DNA of 64,000 nucleotides from contig NC_053116.1 in the NCBI RefSeq assembly GCF_010015445.1, positions 25,088,607 to 25,152,606 on the forward strand. The letters are read 5' to 3'. The notes beneath the pieces were generated by a model. That model worked only from the letters and a program-made list of their open reading frames with translations, was not told the DNA's origin and ran no database searches. Of this stretch, positions 37,173 to 49,297 are shown in pieces (position 1 is the stretch's first letter; every line of letters starts with the position of its first letter). The position numbers and the translations under genes were made by a program. The DNA is from Perca fluviatilis. Taxonomy: Eukaryota; Chordata; Actinopteri; Perciformes; Percidae.

Positions 37173-39439
37173 GCATTATATTATTACACCTGCAGAGTTG
37201 ACATGACCACATGCCCCACAGAAAGTACCACACAGATAATAATTAAGTAGTAGTAGTAATTAAGTGATGTTATGATAAGTATTGATACCCTTATTGACAT
37301 CCAGTATCAACGCTAAGCTTCAGGTAGCATGACAACCCTTCCTTCAGCCAAGGTTTAGCAACCAATTGAGTATATATTTTAAATGGGAGTTTTAATTGCA
37401 GTATGCAGGTACCATTCTGTTTCTTATTGTATACTGTAGATCTTTGTATCCAGCTGCTGACCCACTGAGGTTTTTCTGGATGTACACCTGACTTTGTCTA
37501 TTGTTACATTAAAAACCAGCAGAGTCTTTCATCATGGTGCAGCACAGCTGGTCATCTCCCTTCTTTTGTGTCTCGGTCACTGTTTGTGTATCTTGATCAT
37601 TATCTTTCCATGCGTCTGTTTGTCTGTCACTCTTGCCTCTGTCTCTCCCCCTCTTTGCCTGTGTCGCTGCTTTAGCCTTCTCCTCTCCGGGGAACTCGGG
37701 CAGGCGTGGAGCAGCAAAGTGCACAATCACAGTTGCTCATTGGAAAAAGAATTGAGGTAATAGACAGATTAAAAAAGGGGGAACAATAGAAAGAAGTGTG
37801 AAAGTGAGGATGCAGAAAAAGAGAAAAAGACATCAAGGTAGAAAGAGCAGTGAGGGAGTTCAAGCTGCAAGGGGAAGGAGGGAAAATAGTAAAAGGAGTA
37901 AGATGGAGAGGAGGGAGAGTATTCTAGGCTTGTGTTCCAGTTAATTACCACAGAAGGCCCCGAGGCTGCCGTTAGACATATTTTCTTCACCATTTTTTTT
38001 AAAATATTACAAACATTAATTAATTCAGAGCCTTGTCATCTCGTCTTACATGGATGGGCCCTTCGACCCCTTTTCGTACGCCTCACTTGCACTGCTGGCA
38101 GACACTGTGGGCTGTCACATGGGCTAAGGAGAAACAGGGAGGTTTTAAGTGCTAAGATTTATAGCAGTGTTGCCGTCTGAAAAAATGGTGGGCTGAATAT
38201 GTTGCACTGTTTTCATTGGGGTTTTGTTGCACCTAGGCAGTCAAAGTCTTTAACGTCTCTTGATGACAGCAGCTGTGCAAATGAAAAAGATTTGAAGTTG
38301 ACAGCGAGGCTAAACGTCAGCTGCATACATGCATTGTATCAATGTGTAGACAGGCAGTGTACACTTAGTTTAGTAGCTGCGTCTCCGGGGCCCTCAGCAT
38401 CACTCTCTTTCATTTCCTGTATGCCTCTCTGTCTGCCTGCCTGCCTATCTGTCCGTCACCACTCGATTATCTCTGTACCTATTCTTCCTTTTTCGCTCCC
38501 CTTCTTCCACAAGCCTTCCTCACTCCTCTCTTCACCTCTCCGTTGTCTTCTTTTTTAAGTGCCTCCACCAGGGAGCGGACAACCCGTTTCACTTGGAGTT
38601 TATCATAAATTAAATATTGCATTGTTACCAACCAATCCTCTTACTGTAAGCAGTTTGGGAAGGCGGGCAAGCTGTCTTGAACCCTGAAAGGAGTCAGAAA
38701 AGGAAAAAAAATATTGTCCTCATTTTTATTTTATTTTTTCCACTTTGCAGGCGTCAATTTAGCCCCTCATAGATCTTTGAATAGCTCCTCATATGCCCAG
38801 AGTCAGTTAACCCTACTTTAACTCTTTGTGAGGACAGGGGAAAATGAACTGCGGCTGAATACAATTTAGATACTTGAATAATGCATGAGGACGGGTTGAT
38901 TTATCTTATCAAGTGCAAGTGATGTGTCCACTTTTCAGACTGTTTAAGTGTGGCAATTTAAATGAAGTGCACCTCAACTAGTTCCCATAGTTGTGGCCTG
39001 GGGCATGGCGGTGATTCAGAAGGCTCAGTACAGAATCATGAACTTGCAGCGTTCAGAAATTTCTCATAACCTTTGTCACATTTCATTTCCTTCCTTATTT
39101 TTTACTGTTACTCAACTGTGCATATTTCCAATCAGTGGAGAACTTATTAGAAAAACTTCTGCATAATAATTAATATGCAAGAAAAATTATTTGTACACCT
39201 ATTCCAATTGACTGGCTCCATATTAGTATAAAGAAAACTAACTTAAAGGAAATACTACATACTCTACTATACATTAACTTAACTTAATCTTTTTTTGTGG
39301 TTCTTCACACCTGTGCTTTTCTACTTTGATATGTCAAAATGTGTTCTGTGAAAAAGGCCTATTGCTGGTGAATAACTGGAAGCATGGATTCATTTTGTGT
39401 CTCCATCCTCGTTTTCAGTCCTCTGTTCTCTACTTTCAG

Positions 39440-39541
39440 GCATCAACTCCTTACAGCCTGGAGTCAGAGTCTCTGAGAATGGACTGCATTATGTCAGGAG
39501 GGGCGTCCCCCACTCTGGCCATCAATGCTGTAACCAACAAG
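39440..39541 (+). CDS. foxj3: foxj3 coding exon 4
   Basis: Residues 174-207 in 102 bp: [20 protein letters not shown] then [14 protein letters not shown], strongly like the same segment in mammalian FOXJ3. No structured domain is known here; Ser/Thr-Pro motifs suggest a regulatory linker after the forkhead. The acceptor is CTACTTTCAG, the donor AAG|GTATGA, phase 0 on both sides. Confidence 0.94.
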
Positions 39542-40418
39542 GTATGACACCACCTACTCAGTTATGAAAGTTTGGTTTAATATGTCTTTAATTCACTAGC
39601 CATTAGCAACAGAGCCATCAGCAACAGAGCGGGTATAAAAGATTTATTCCACCAGACGGGTATCTCAGAGAGCAGTGCATGCTGTTTCCTTCCTTAACTA
39701 ATACTCCATTCAGTTGTAGTCAGAGAAGAGACGTAACATGTGACCTGCTTGCATTTGAACTGCTAAGTTGGGAAAAAACACAGATTGCTGTTAAGTGTTT
39801 GGCTGCTTACGAGCACCAGAAACCTTTGGTTGTACATGCTTAACAACCGTTACTGTGTTGGCATGCTGGTTGATTTAAAAACATGCCATGCTGAAAGCAT
39901 CCAACCTAAAAGTATTACCAAAAAAGTATTTGTTTACTGTTGACTGCAGAGCTGCAATGATGGAGTCGGTTATTGGTGAGTTGATTGACAAAACATTAAT
40001 CGGCAGTCATTTTTCAAGCAATAATGGCAAACATTTCCTGTTTCCAGCCTTTCAGATGTGATGCTTTGTGATTGGGGTTTAAAGGCAATTGGAATACATC
40101 CCCTTTGGTTCCTAGAAGAAGGTAAAATGAATAAAAAGAAGAATTTCATCATTGGAAAAACTGCTATTTATTGGCCGTCTAATGAATATTAATTTCTTAA
40201 TGATGTGTAATGATGGTTTTTGACTTAGTCAAGAATATGTAGCCATTTCAACTTGCTGCTGAGAAGAATGTGTCAGTTTTTTGAGGCTGTAATTAATACT
40301 TACTGGGAATAAGACGTACTTGACTGAAAGCTGTAGCAGAAGGAGTCTGTTTTTCTCTTTCACCATCAATGGCTGTTTCACAGGTCCTCACTTTCACACA
40401 AAACCTTATGCAATGACA

Positions 40419-40431
<13 letters not shown>

Positions 40432-40479
<48 letters not shown>

Positions 40480-40615
40480 ACTAAAAAGCTGAACTGGGTG
40501 TGACTGTCTGTATGAGGGTCAGAGATCAAGCGGCGACTGGGACCTCTGACTCCTGTCTGATCTGCTACACACACACACACACACACACACTGACACACAC
40601 TGACACACACACACA
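40432..40615. repeat. Two (CA)n microsatellites
   Basis: CA runs at 40432-40477 and 40567-40615 separated by about 90 bp. Confidence 0.95.
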
Positions 40616-41036
40616 AACAGAATGATGATGTGTGGTACGTGACCTCTTCGTCTGACCCCGACCAAAGAGAAAATTTGTCCCACAGCAGCACCTCACATAA
40701 CTCTTGATTGTTTGGTCTGGAATTGATGTGAAGGTCTGGACTTGGGAGCTTATTCCAGTTTTCCATTCTGCTCTTTTCACACATCGTGACTCCCCATAAT
40801 TTGCCAATATTAAACACTTTTGACAGTTTTATTAGATCCACAGACATAACGAGTCTTAAAAATGTGACAACAGAAAGCATGAGGTGAGCATTAAGAGCCA
40901 AGGAAGTCAAGCGTTTTACTGTTTCCCAGGACAGTTTGGTGTGACACGCAGGCAACAGGCAACAAAAAAAATGTTAATTTACCTTATGCATGTCAGTTTG
41001 CATTAATTCTGTTTCATTAAGGGAAGACTTGACTCG

Positions 41037-41125
41037 TCTTAAAGGAACACGCCGACTTATTGGGACTTATTCACATACCCTTCTCATCTCCATGCGTGTC
41101 GTAAAAAATGTATATTGATGTTTAA
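41037..41125 (+). mobile_element. Partial tandem copy of the TTAA-flanked element end
   Basis: AAGGAACACGCCGACTTATT and CTTCTCATCTCC followed by GCGTGTCGTAA repeat the left end of the adjacent element at 41126 with an internal deletion. It is a solo end left by an earlier insertion or a rearrangement. Confidence 0.6.
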
Positions 41126-41525
41126 AGGAACACGCCGACTTATTGGGACTTTAGCTTATTCACCGTATATCCCCCAGAGTTAGACAAGTCCATACATATC
41201 CTTCTCATCTCCGTGCGTGTCGTAACTCTGTCTGACGCACCCACCGCTAGCCTAGTTTTGCACAGATCCTGGAGGTAACCGGCTCCATCTAGCCTACTGC
41301 TCCCAATAAGTGACAAAATAACGCCAACATGTTCCTATTTACATGTTGGGATTTGTAGAGTCACAGCGTGTACAAATAACAAGGTCACATGAGACACAGC
41401 CATCTTCTAACCGTATACATACTGGGAACTATATTCTCAGAAGGCGAAGCACTGCTACTCTCTGCTACTTGGGCGGAGTGATTTGCCTGTAGCACCTGAG
41501 AAGCGCCGTGGTGAGGAGCAGAGAG

Positions 41526-42641
41526 TAGGGTTGGGTACCGAAACCCAGTTCCACTATGGAACGCAACCAGTAGGAATCGGACCGGATTAGAACACAAATT
41601 TCGGTTCCTCATTTCGGTTTCACTTCACAGTGTTGTGCCTGAACGCGTTCATATTTTGGGCGAACGTGAACTGAACTGTACTGTATTACTGCCTGATGAA
41701 CGTTACCGTGAACTCGTTCATTCTGGTGTCTGTGAACGGCACGCTCTCTCAGTTTAACTTCGTTCAATAGGGTGCCAGAATTCTATAGAGTCTTCCAGGC
41801 GAAAACCCGGCTAAAACACACCTTAAACAGGCCTTAAAATGTAGCGGAAAAAATACCCAATCTGGCAGCACCAGCCACCAATGTCGCACCGCCGCATGCT
41901 TCATCAAAACAAAAAGCAGCATGGAGGAGACGAAGCAGCAAGGAGGCTTCGTATGATCATTTAAGAGTTTTATGACAAGGTCGGTGAGGATGTGAAAAAT
42001 CTTACATTTCTGTGCAAACTTTGCCCGCCGGCTTTCAAAAAGAAAATCTGACGCATAGTTTCAGTGTTAAAAAACTAAAAAAAATAAATAAATAAAAAAT
42101 AAAATAATTGCTGTCTGTGGTTCTATATGGGCTGTGGAAATAATTTTGAAAAATAAATCACAGCAACATATGGAAAAAAAGAACTATGAACCAGTTAATT
42201 TTTGGAACTGTGAACTTAGTTCAAAATTTTTAAGTATGAACTATGAACTGAACTAGTTCATTTTAAAATTTGTGAACTGAACTTTGAACTAGTTCATGTA
42301 GAAAGTGAACTTTCCCAACACTGCCACTTAATGTGTCGACTGAAATATTTTCCCTCTTTCACTCCGAAAAGGATGTAAAAATATCACACTGTAGTCTAGC
42401 ATTATCTAGCTACCGTAAATGTAGGCTACTTTTAAAATGCCATATTTTCCCTCTGGGAAAGTACTTTAAAATGCCAATATATTGTTAAATTAAAAATAAT
42501 TAAATAAAAAAAATTCTATAAAAGAGCCTTTCTTTGATGTCATTTTTCAGTTTTTCAAGAATTGGTTTAGGAATTGGAATTGTTTTTAAAAGTACCAGTT
42601 CGGCATCGGAATCGTAAAAATCCAAACGGTACCCAACCCTA
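41526..42641. mobile_element. hAT-type element (TAGGGTTGGGTACCG family), middle level
   Basis: The left terminus TAGGGTTGGGTACCGAAAC and the inverted right terminus CGGTACCCAACCCTA are bordered by a perfect 8-bp duplication GCAGAGAG (41518-41525 and 42642-42649). It belongs to the same family as 33240-34081. No transposase of its own is visible; its interior is occupied by a second hAT element. Confidence 0.82.
41628..42323. mobile_element. hAT-type element with BED-finger remnant, innermost level
   Basis: Termini CAGTGTTG and CAACACTG are inverted. Flanks TCACTTCA (41620-41627) and CCACTTAA (42324-42331) agree at 6 of 8 positions. A + strand stretch near 41966-42050 reads YDKVGEDVKNLTFLCKLCPP, the start of a BED-type zinc finger (CxxC) as in hAT transposases, and then stops. 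Numerous GAACT/AGTTC words near both ends form subterminal repeats. It is an internally deleted, dead derivative. Confidence 0.7.
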
Positions 42642-43878
42642 GCAGAGAGTAACACGAGAATATAGTTCCCAGTATGTATACGGTTAGAAGATGGCTGTGT
42701 CTCATGTGACCTTGTTATTTGTACAGAGTTACGACACGCACGGAGATGAGAAGGGTATGTATGGACTTGTCTAACTCTGGGGGATACGGTGAATAAGCTA
42801 AAGTCCCAATAAGTCGGCGTGTTCCTTTAAACATCACTATACATTTTTAAAACAATGAGTCAGAGCAGGGAGAGGAAGACCTTGATGGTAATGATGCTGA
42901 TGTCAGTCTCAATGATATCCACCCACATCTAGACAGGTGGCGTCCTGCAGGAACAGCAGTGCTTCAGAGCTTCTTCAATAACATATTTGCTCACTAATAT
43001 TCTGTTTGCATTGGAGAGAGCATGCGCTTCTGAAAAGGACATTCCTATAATATGATACTCGGAGCTTAGGATAACAGAAAATATTTTCCTTGAGAGAGAT
43101 CTTTATAGTCATCATTACATTCAGATATTTCTGAATGTTTTTACTTGAATTCCTAAATTGAAGCTCTGCTAAGTCTAACAAAACAAGTCAAACCCTTACT
43201 AGATACATCATGGGGTGTTTGGTCATTATCATTTTTTTTTTTTTTGAATGCATAGATGTAAACTTCCACTGTTTTTGTAAACCACACGATTATTTCCTTG
43301 TTACTATAGCAACACAGCAAGGAGAGTAACAGGTTCACTCACATGTCGCCAAATACACCAAAACAGAAAAACGTTCTACTGAACAAAACAAGAGAAACAT
43401 GATTCAACATAATCCTGAGGCATTTTTTTGAAAATGCTTTGTGATCCGTCACCACAAGACGATAAACAGTGCACTTCCTCTGAAGCGCAACTTTTGTCTT
43501 CATCGCTGCCAAACTCTCAGACAATAAAGTAATTTCCGAAGTTACCCAGTGGTTTCTGGGTCACGGCATTTAATCCAAATCACATTAATCATTGTTTAAG
43601 GAAGAAAAAAAAAAATCATCAACAGTCTTGTGCTGTTATGCCGCAGCAGGACCAATTTGCATATACCGGGACATTAATTTCAATATTTCCTCATGAGTTG
43701 TCTCCTAAGTTAATGGTGCATGGGTAACTTCTTAAGGTGGACAGTGTTCACTCTAGGATATTAGTCGGCAAAGGACAAAATGAGGGAGAGTAACAAAGTG
43801 GGCAACAAGTAACAACAAAATTATGAATCACTACTTTTGAAGTTTATATGGTGCGTTGCCTCAACATTTGGCCCTGTG

Positions 43879-44325
43879 TAGTCTCGCTTTGCCACACCTT
43901 CCTCCACAGTGCTGCCGCGGAGGGTCTGGCTAGTCCACACAGCATTACGGGATGGGAGAAAAGCATGCTCTGGTTTATTGTGCTCTGGTTTATTGGCATT
44001 TCTTTAAACCAATCACAATCGTCTTGGGTGGCGCTAAGCACCGCACGAAGCAACGGCACCTCTGCAAAATAGCCTCGGGAAGAAACTTGTTTAGGTGGAA
44101 CGTGTACGTTCAAAAGTTGTTTTAATCGTGCAAAAGAAAACTCAGATTGGACAGATAGTCTAGCTAGCTGTCTTAATTTACCCTGCAGAGATCTGAGGAG
44201 CAGTTTACCATAGTCCTCATAAATTAAAAGAGAAAGCTGAAGGTACCGGACATCTGGCCGAAAAAAAAAGACATCCGGCGACACCTGAACAATCATGGAA
44301 GTGGAACGCCGTCGATATAGACTAG
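43879..44325 (+). mobile_element. hAT-type MITE, copy 3
   Basis: A 447-bp copy with a perfect 8-bp target duplication GCCCTGTG (43871-43878, 44326-44333). It contains a short internal duplication of TGCTCTGGTTTATTG near 43965-43995. It lies about 160 bp upstream of coding exon 5. Confidence 0.83.
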
Positions 44326-44364
44326 GCCCTGTGTGATTGCCTTTATTGTCACATTAACATGGAT

Positions 44365-44366
<2 letters not shown>

Positions 44367-44415
<49 letters not shown>

Positions 44416-44487
44416 GTGTGTGTGCGTGTGTGTGTGCGTGTGTGTGTGCGCGTGTGTGTGCGCGTGTGTGTGCGCGTGTGTATGTAG
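44367..44487 (+). repeat. (TG)n/(CG) tract abutting the exon 5 acceptor
   Basis: About 120 bp of TG with CG interruptions runs up to TATGTAG at the 3' splice site. It replaces the usual polypyrimidine tract of the exon 5 acceptor. Confidence 0.93.
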
Positions 44488-44643
44488 GTAGCACTGTATA
44501 ACCCCGAGGCAGAAGGCAGTGAGAGTCCTGGGAGTCTGGGCAGCCTGAGCAACAGTCTTTCAGAGCAGAGTTTGGCATCCGTCAACCTTAACAACCTGAA
44601 CACCGCCGTCAGCAGCGGTAGCAACGTACACAGCTACACACCA
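44488..44643 (+). CDS. foxj3: foxj3 coding exon 5
   Basis: Residues 208-259 in 156 bp. [20 protein letters not shown], then [15 protein letters not shown] and VHSYTP match the corresponding FOXJ3 segment (VTLYN...SLASVNLN...VHSYTP). It is a Ser-rich disordered linker. The donor is CCA|GTAAGA, the acceptor is TG-rich (TATGTAG), phase 0 on both sides; skipping removes 52 residues without a frameshift. Confidence 0.92.
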
Positions 44644-45711
44644 GTAAGACCTTTTCGTTATTTGTGGTGACAGTCTAATGATTGCTGCAGGATAATTTCT
44701 CTTTTCGTATGTCTGTCTGCTGCACAAGGACAACGACAACAGCTGACCTGACAAACAATTGTTTAGGGACACTTCAGCAGGGTCGGCACTTTCTCCCACT
44801 TTTCTTCTGCTTGTTTTTTTTTTTTTTATCTCCAACTGGCACATTTTAAACCAAACTACAAAAGATTTGTATTATATGCCTCTGTGTTCACTTGCTTCTC
44901 ACATAATCTGGATGATTCAGTCACCGGTCCAGACACTCGGTCGATACAGAAGGTGTCTGCTGCACCCTTAGCAGACTGAGGAGGTGGTAACTTGCTAACG
45001 AAATGTACGCTGGATCTGCAGTATACTGCTGAAACTGTCATTTTCTCTTTCATGTTCATACTTAGCAAGCAAATATATTTTCAGTTGGCTTTTGCAGAAC
45101 ACATTCAGTGTGCTTAGATGACATTATTCTGTACAATATCAGTACAGTTAAGAAGATGGCAAGAACAGACACATTCTTATGTCTTTTTAAGCTGCAAAAA
45201 TCATAAATTTAAGTTGTGCTCTCTTACTATTACATTTAACATTTCAGCTAAATAGCCCATTCTATTGCTGTTGTTTTACTTTGACATGCAGAGTCGAACA
45301 TTCAAAAGGGCAATTTCACACTGTGTTTCCAATATAGAGAATTTATTTGGGCTCCCTAAACAAATCAAATTGCCCCCACCCATAAATATTGTTTTACTTA
45401 TCACTTCTTCTTTTCAGAGGTGTGGAAATGCAACTGAAAGTAAAGATTGATTGAAAACTGTGTTGCTTCTTGTTGAATGTTGCATTCATGTGCGCTGATC
45501 ATCTAGCTTGTGAATTGAATTTTTGCTTTGCAGCCGACTATCAATACTGTTTGCAGCCTCTCACACCCCTCAGGGTCGACCAGCACAAATACATTCTAAA
45601 CCTGTGGGAAATGCTGCTATGTTTTCATAGAATTGCCTCTTATCGGGCACAACTAAAACAGCAGGAATCATCAGAGTCACCCCTTTGTGTTTACAGCTCA
45701 CCTTTTATTGT

Positions 45712-45717
<6 letters not shown>

Positions 45718-45746
<29 letters not shown>
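45718..45746. repeat. (AT)n microsatellite
   Basis: About 14 AT units. Confidence 0.95.
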
Positions 45747-45750
<4 letters not shown>

Positions 45751-46859
45751 GATGCCTGACCACTCAAGTATTAACAAATTTGAGACAAAGGGGGGAAATT
45801 GGATACAATTAAAAGCAGATTAATTCTGTTAGCCAGCAATTAAACACTTAGATTGTCCTGTCTCTGTGCCATTTACTGCACACACATGCGCGCGCATGCA
45901 CGCACACACGCACGCACACACACAAACAGGTTTATTTAAATCAAGGCCGTCCCATGTCGTCTACTGTTATGATGCCTACGGTCTTGGCCGGTGTAAAGTA
46001 CACCCCAGACTTGGCAGGCAACAGATATACTGAGACATATTTGGCCAGATTTTATCCAGGCTGTTTAAATGAGTCCTCATATTTAGAAAACAAGGTCTTT
46101 TGACTATTTTAATTGATTAGTCTCGACAAGTGTGTGAGAGAGTGTGAGAGATGATAATAAGTTGCCTTTTTATGAAGGAGGGACTAGATTAGCCAACCTT
46201 TCTGTCAGCAACTAAACTGTCCCATGCTGCGTAATTTAGATTCAGAACAAAATATTGAATGGAACAACAAACCGTTTATCACCAGCCGATCAGATGCAGA
46301 AAACATGGCCAGAGCAGGAATCCAGGACATAAGAAAGGCTTTTGACATAAATAATAACATTGATCTGACCTCTACATTTGAGATGTCACAGGTTAAGATG
46401 GAAACATGTTTTACTTAAATTGGCAGCTGGACACTCCTGGCATATAGACTATCAAAGAAATCAATATTTTACATGCAGTCATCCCTATTTCTGGATTTAT
46501 TTGCCTAAAATGCTTAGATTACAGTTTGGATGCATTTCACTGTGCACTATGAATGAATGAGTATATACATATGTGTTCATAAATGCAAACATAGTACACA
46601 TGTAAATACATTCACATTCATACCAAAGTAGTTGATATTCATTTACAAAAAACTTTTTACAAAACTGACAATATATGTCCTCTTTTAAATTTAATGATGA
46701 ATTCAATGTGTAAAACATCCTGCCATTTCTTAAAGCTGTATGAACATTGTTTCCCTCCTAATTGGCTGAAAACAAAAGTTGCCTAAAGACCTCAGTCGGT
46801 CAAGTACTTTGGTCCAGAGCAAGATCACTCAACAACTAAGACCAGAATCCCTATTAAAT

Positions 46860-47060
46860 TGGAAATGTATATTCGTGGTCCACAGAAGATAAATCATAAT
46901 GATTTTTGGTGACCTCACCTGATTATTATCAACATGTAAAAAGGCCCCTTTGACTAACACTTTAGTCCATGACAGGGTATCTCAAAAATTTATTTTTGCT
47001 TTCTCCTTAAAATTTGTTTTGGACATTTATGGTCCCCAGAGGATAAATAGTAGTGTTTTT
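46860..47060 (+). mobile_element. Interspersed teleost repeat fragment
   Basis: Two diverged blocks of the form GGTCCACAGAAGATAAAT / GGTCCCCAGAGGATAAAT, each followed by a GTGTTTTTGGTG-like word, fit the tandem-block structure of a high-copy fish repeat probably related to 26043-26240. Confidence 0.4.
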
Positions 47061-48583
47061 GGTGTGCCCATAACTTTCCTGTAGTTCCTCCATCAGTCCA
47101 AAACATGTGTACACAAGAAACATTCACATGTAAAGGGCAGTTGCATTTACATTTACCTAGCACATTTGTGCTTTCAAGAGGATGAACATTTCCCTTTTGG
47201 ACACTCTTTTAGCTGTCCTCTCCTGTCATCCTCAGTCATTTACAATTTCACCTGAGTATGAGTATATTCATGCTCCCAGGGGATAAACCTTTAGAAGCAG
47301 AAAGTTGATTGAAATGCTGCTATTTTCATTTGTATAACCTTTTATTTCATCTATTTCATTCCATATTACTCGATGCTGCTGCAACAGTGTGATTTTCCCA
47401 TTGTGGCCCTTCAAGTTCCAATCAGTCTAATCTCATTATGAGGACTTTTGATAGACTTGTAGTGCATTTGATTGTTGTTTGATGACAAGTGTTTGTATCT
47501 TTCACTTTAAACCAAATATAATAGAATTTTAAAGGCCAGTCATGGCCCACAAACATTTGGTCCAAAATTACAGGAGCGCTGAAAAATCCCAACTCTTCAT
47601 TATTTTTCCCTTGTAACAGCTGCTCACCTTTTTACCATCAATCACTATCCGCCTCTCACCTCCCACCTGCATTAGCAAAGGTCAATGCAATCTCATCTCG
47701 TTAACCTCTCATTTCTAGAGGCCATCTTTTGTTTTCCTCCTTCCTGCATTGCCTCCTCCATCCCTCGTCCTCCTCCTCCATCGCTTCAGCCCACATCTGC
47801 GGTTTGGTCCAGGGGGATCAGGGTTAGTTCTGCCTCATTACCTGGCCCAGGTGATACCCCCTTAACTGACGGTGATTACTGGTGGCACCACCGGCAGAGA
47901 TCTCAAAGACACCAAGGAAGTTGATGGAGAGGCAGCCATTACTGGGTGGAGGTAGATGTGTGTGGGGGGATGTGTCATGCTAAGTTGGCTTATATTTGCG
48001 GAGGCACACTGATCACAGCAAGTTGCTTGTGTTTGCTGGGTGGATGGTGAGGAAGATGACAGCTGGGATGAGATGATTGAGGGTAGAGGAAGACAGGCTG
48101 TATTCACAATATGAAGTACAAAATTGAATCAGTGGATTTTGTTTTTGTGTGTTTGTATGAAAAGAGATGAAGTGCCGGCAAAGAATTCCTTTAATTGCGT
48201 GAAATTGAATTTGCTACGATCATTACGGTGAATAATAATTAAAAAAAGATTTGTAGAAATAATTGATGTGACAATTTAAATTGAATGGCACAATTGGAAA
48301 ATAAATTACATTTCTTTAAATGAAATGTGATCATTATTGAATGTTACTTTTCATCTATTTTACAATGCAGCTCTCCCAATTGAAATTCAAGTTTCTCAAT
48401 TTAGATTTCAGCTACTAGAAACACTGTTTCCCTGTGTGACAGGTAGCAACCTGCTCCAATGCTGCCATTAGTGGCCTAGATTCAGATAACAAAACTCAGC
48501 ACAGTGGCGCCATGATTCTTTTTATCGATGTTTGTTGATAGCATATGTACAAAATTTAAAAATCAACACCCAAAACCCAAATG

Positions 48584-48587
<4 letters not shown>

Positions 48588-48629
<42 letters not shown>
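48588..48629. repeat. (CA)n microsatellite
   Basis: About 21 CA units. Confidence 0.95.
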
Positions 48630-48632
<3 letters not shown>

Positions 48633-49297
48633 ACATGGGGAAGAGGTACAAGTATGACCAGATCATCTTAACCACAAGTCAAGGAGACTAAAACCCATAA
48701 ATTCCCAGTAGTATGCATACAAAAATAAAAAAAGACAGGCAAAAACTAAATCAGTGCATAAATACATTTATAAATACAAGTAGAATCAAATTGGGTCCAG
48801 ATATTGCAAAAATGCATCGACCCCGTTTACCATTTATGCTGATGTTTTAAGTACTTAGTCTGCAGTTTCTCCAGGTGGATCACCTAAACAAGTTCATGTA
48901 GCCAGTTTATGAAACAAGGTGGATTTAATGTTTTCCAGTCCTTGAGAATTAGTTTTTTTTTGCTAGAACCATGCCCATAAATAAAGCTGTTTAAATGTGT
49001 AGAGGGAGGATTAAACAGTCCTCTCAGCATCCAAAGAGAGCCAAGTCTCTGTCAGGAGAGAGTCTTATGATCAACCCCAGAAAAAAAGACAAATATTCTT
49101 TACCAGAATGTATAAATGGAACAGCACAGTGGTTTATAATACTGTGAGACAACATTTTACAATTGCGATTTTGGAGTAATTACAATTACACTACTTACAA
49201 TAATACATTGTAATATATATATATAGTTGAGCCTCCGTGTAGTTATTGTAATCTATAACTACATTAATGTTCTGTATACCATCCGATTCCACTGTAT

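Larger units (their letters stand above)
32976..39439 (+). other. foxj3 coding intron 3 (6.46 kb)
   Basis: The 5' half is a nested set of DNA transposons (33.03-34.82 kb) followed by two MITE copies (34.88-35.32 and 36.76-37.17 kb). From 37.2 to 39.4 kb I see no repeat or gene that I can name, only pyrimidine-rich and AT-rich sequence. Confidence 0.8.
41126..42826. mobile_element. TTAA-flanked inverted-repeat element (host of nested hATs)
   Basis: The ends AGGAACACGCCGACTTATTG and the exact inverted copy at 42807-42826 are each bordered by TTAA (41122-41125, 42827-42830). Long inverted similarity continues inward for over 100 bp (AGACAAGTCCATACATA, TCATCTCCGTGCGTGTCG) and again near 41384-41450 against 42655-42717. 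TTAA flanks suggest a piggyBac-type MITE, but there is no coding part to confirm it. The element is split by the hAT at 41526-42641. Confidence 0.65.
39542..44487 (+). other. foxj3 coding intron 4 (4.95 kb)
   Basis: Holds CA tracts at 40.43 and 40.57 kb, a three-level nested transposon at 41.13-42.83 kb, a MITE copy at 43.88-44.33 kb, and ends in a TG tract that directly abuts the acceptor. Elsewhere it is AT-rich unique sequence with no gene. Confidence 0.8.

Noticed and set aside
46224..46418. 64-codon frame reading like part of a retroelement or exon
   Set aside because: I could not match it to a reverse transcriptase or other domain, and it lacks continuation on either side.
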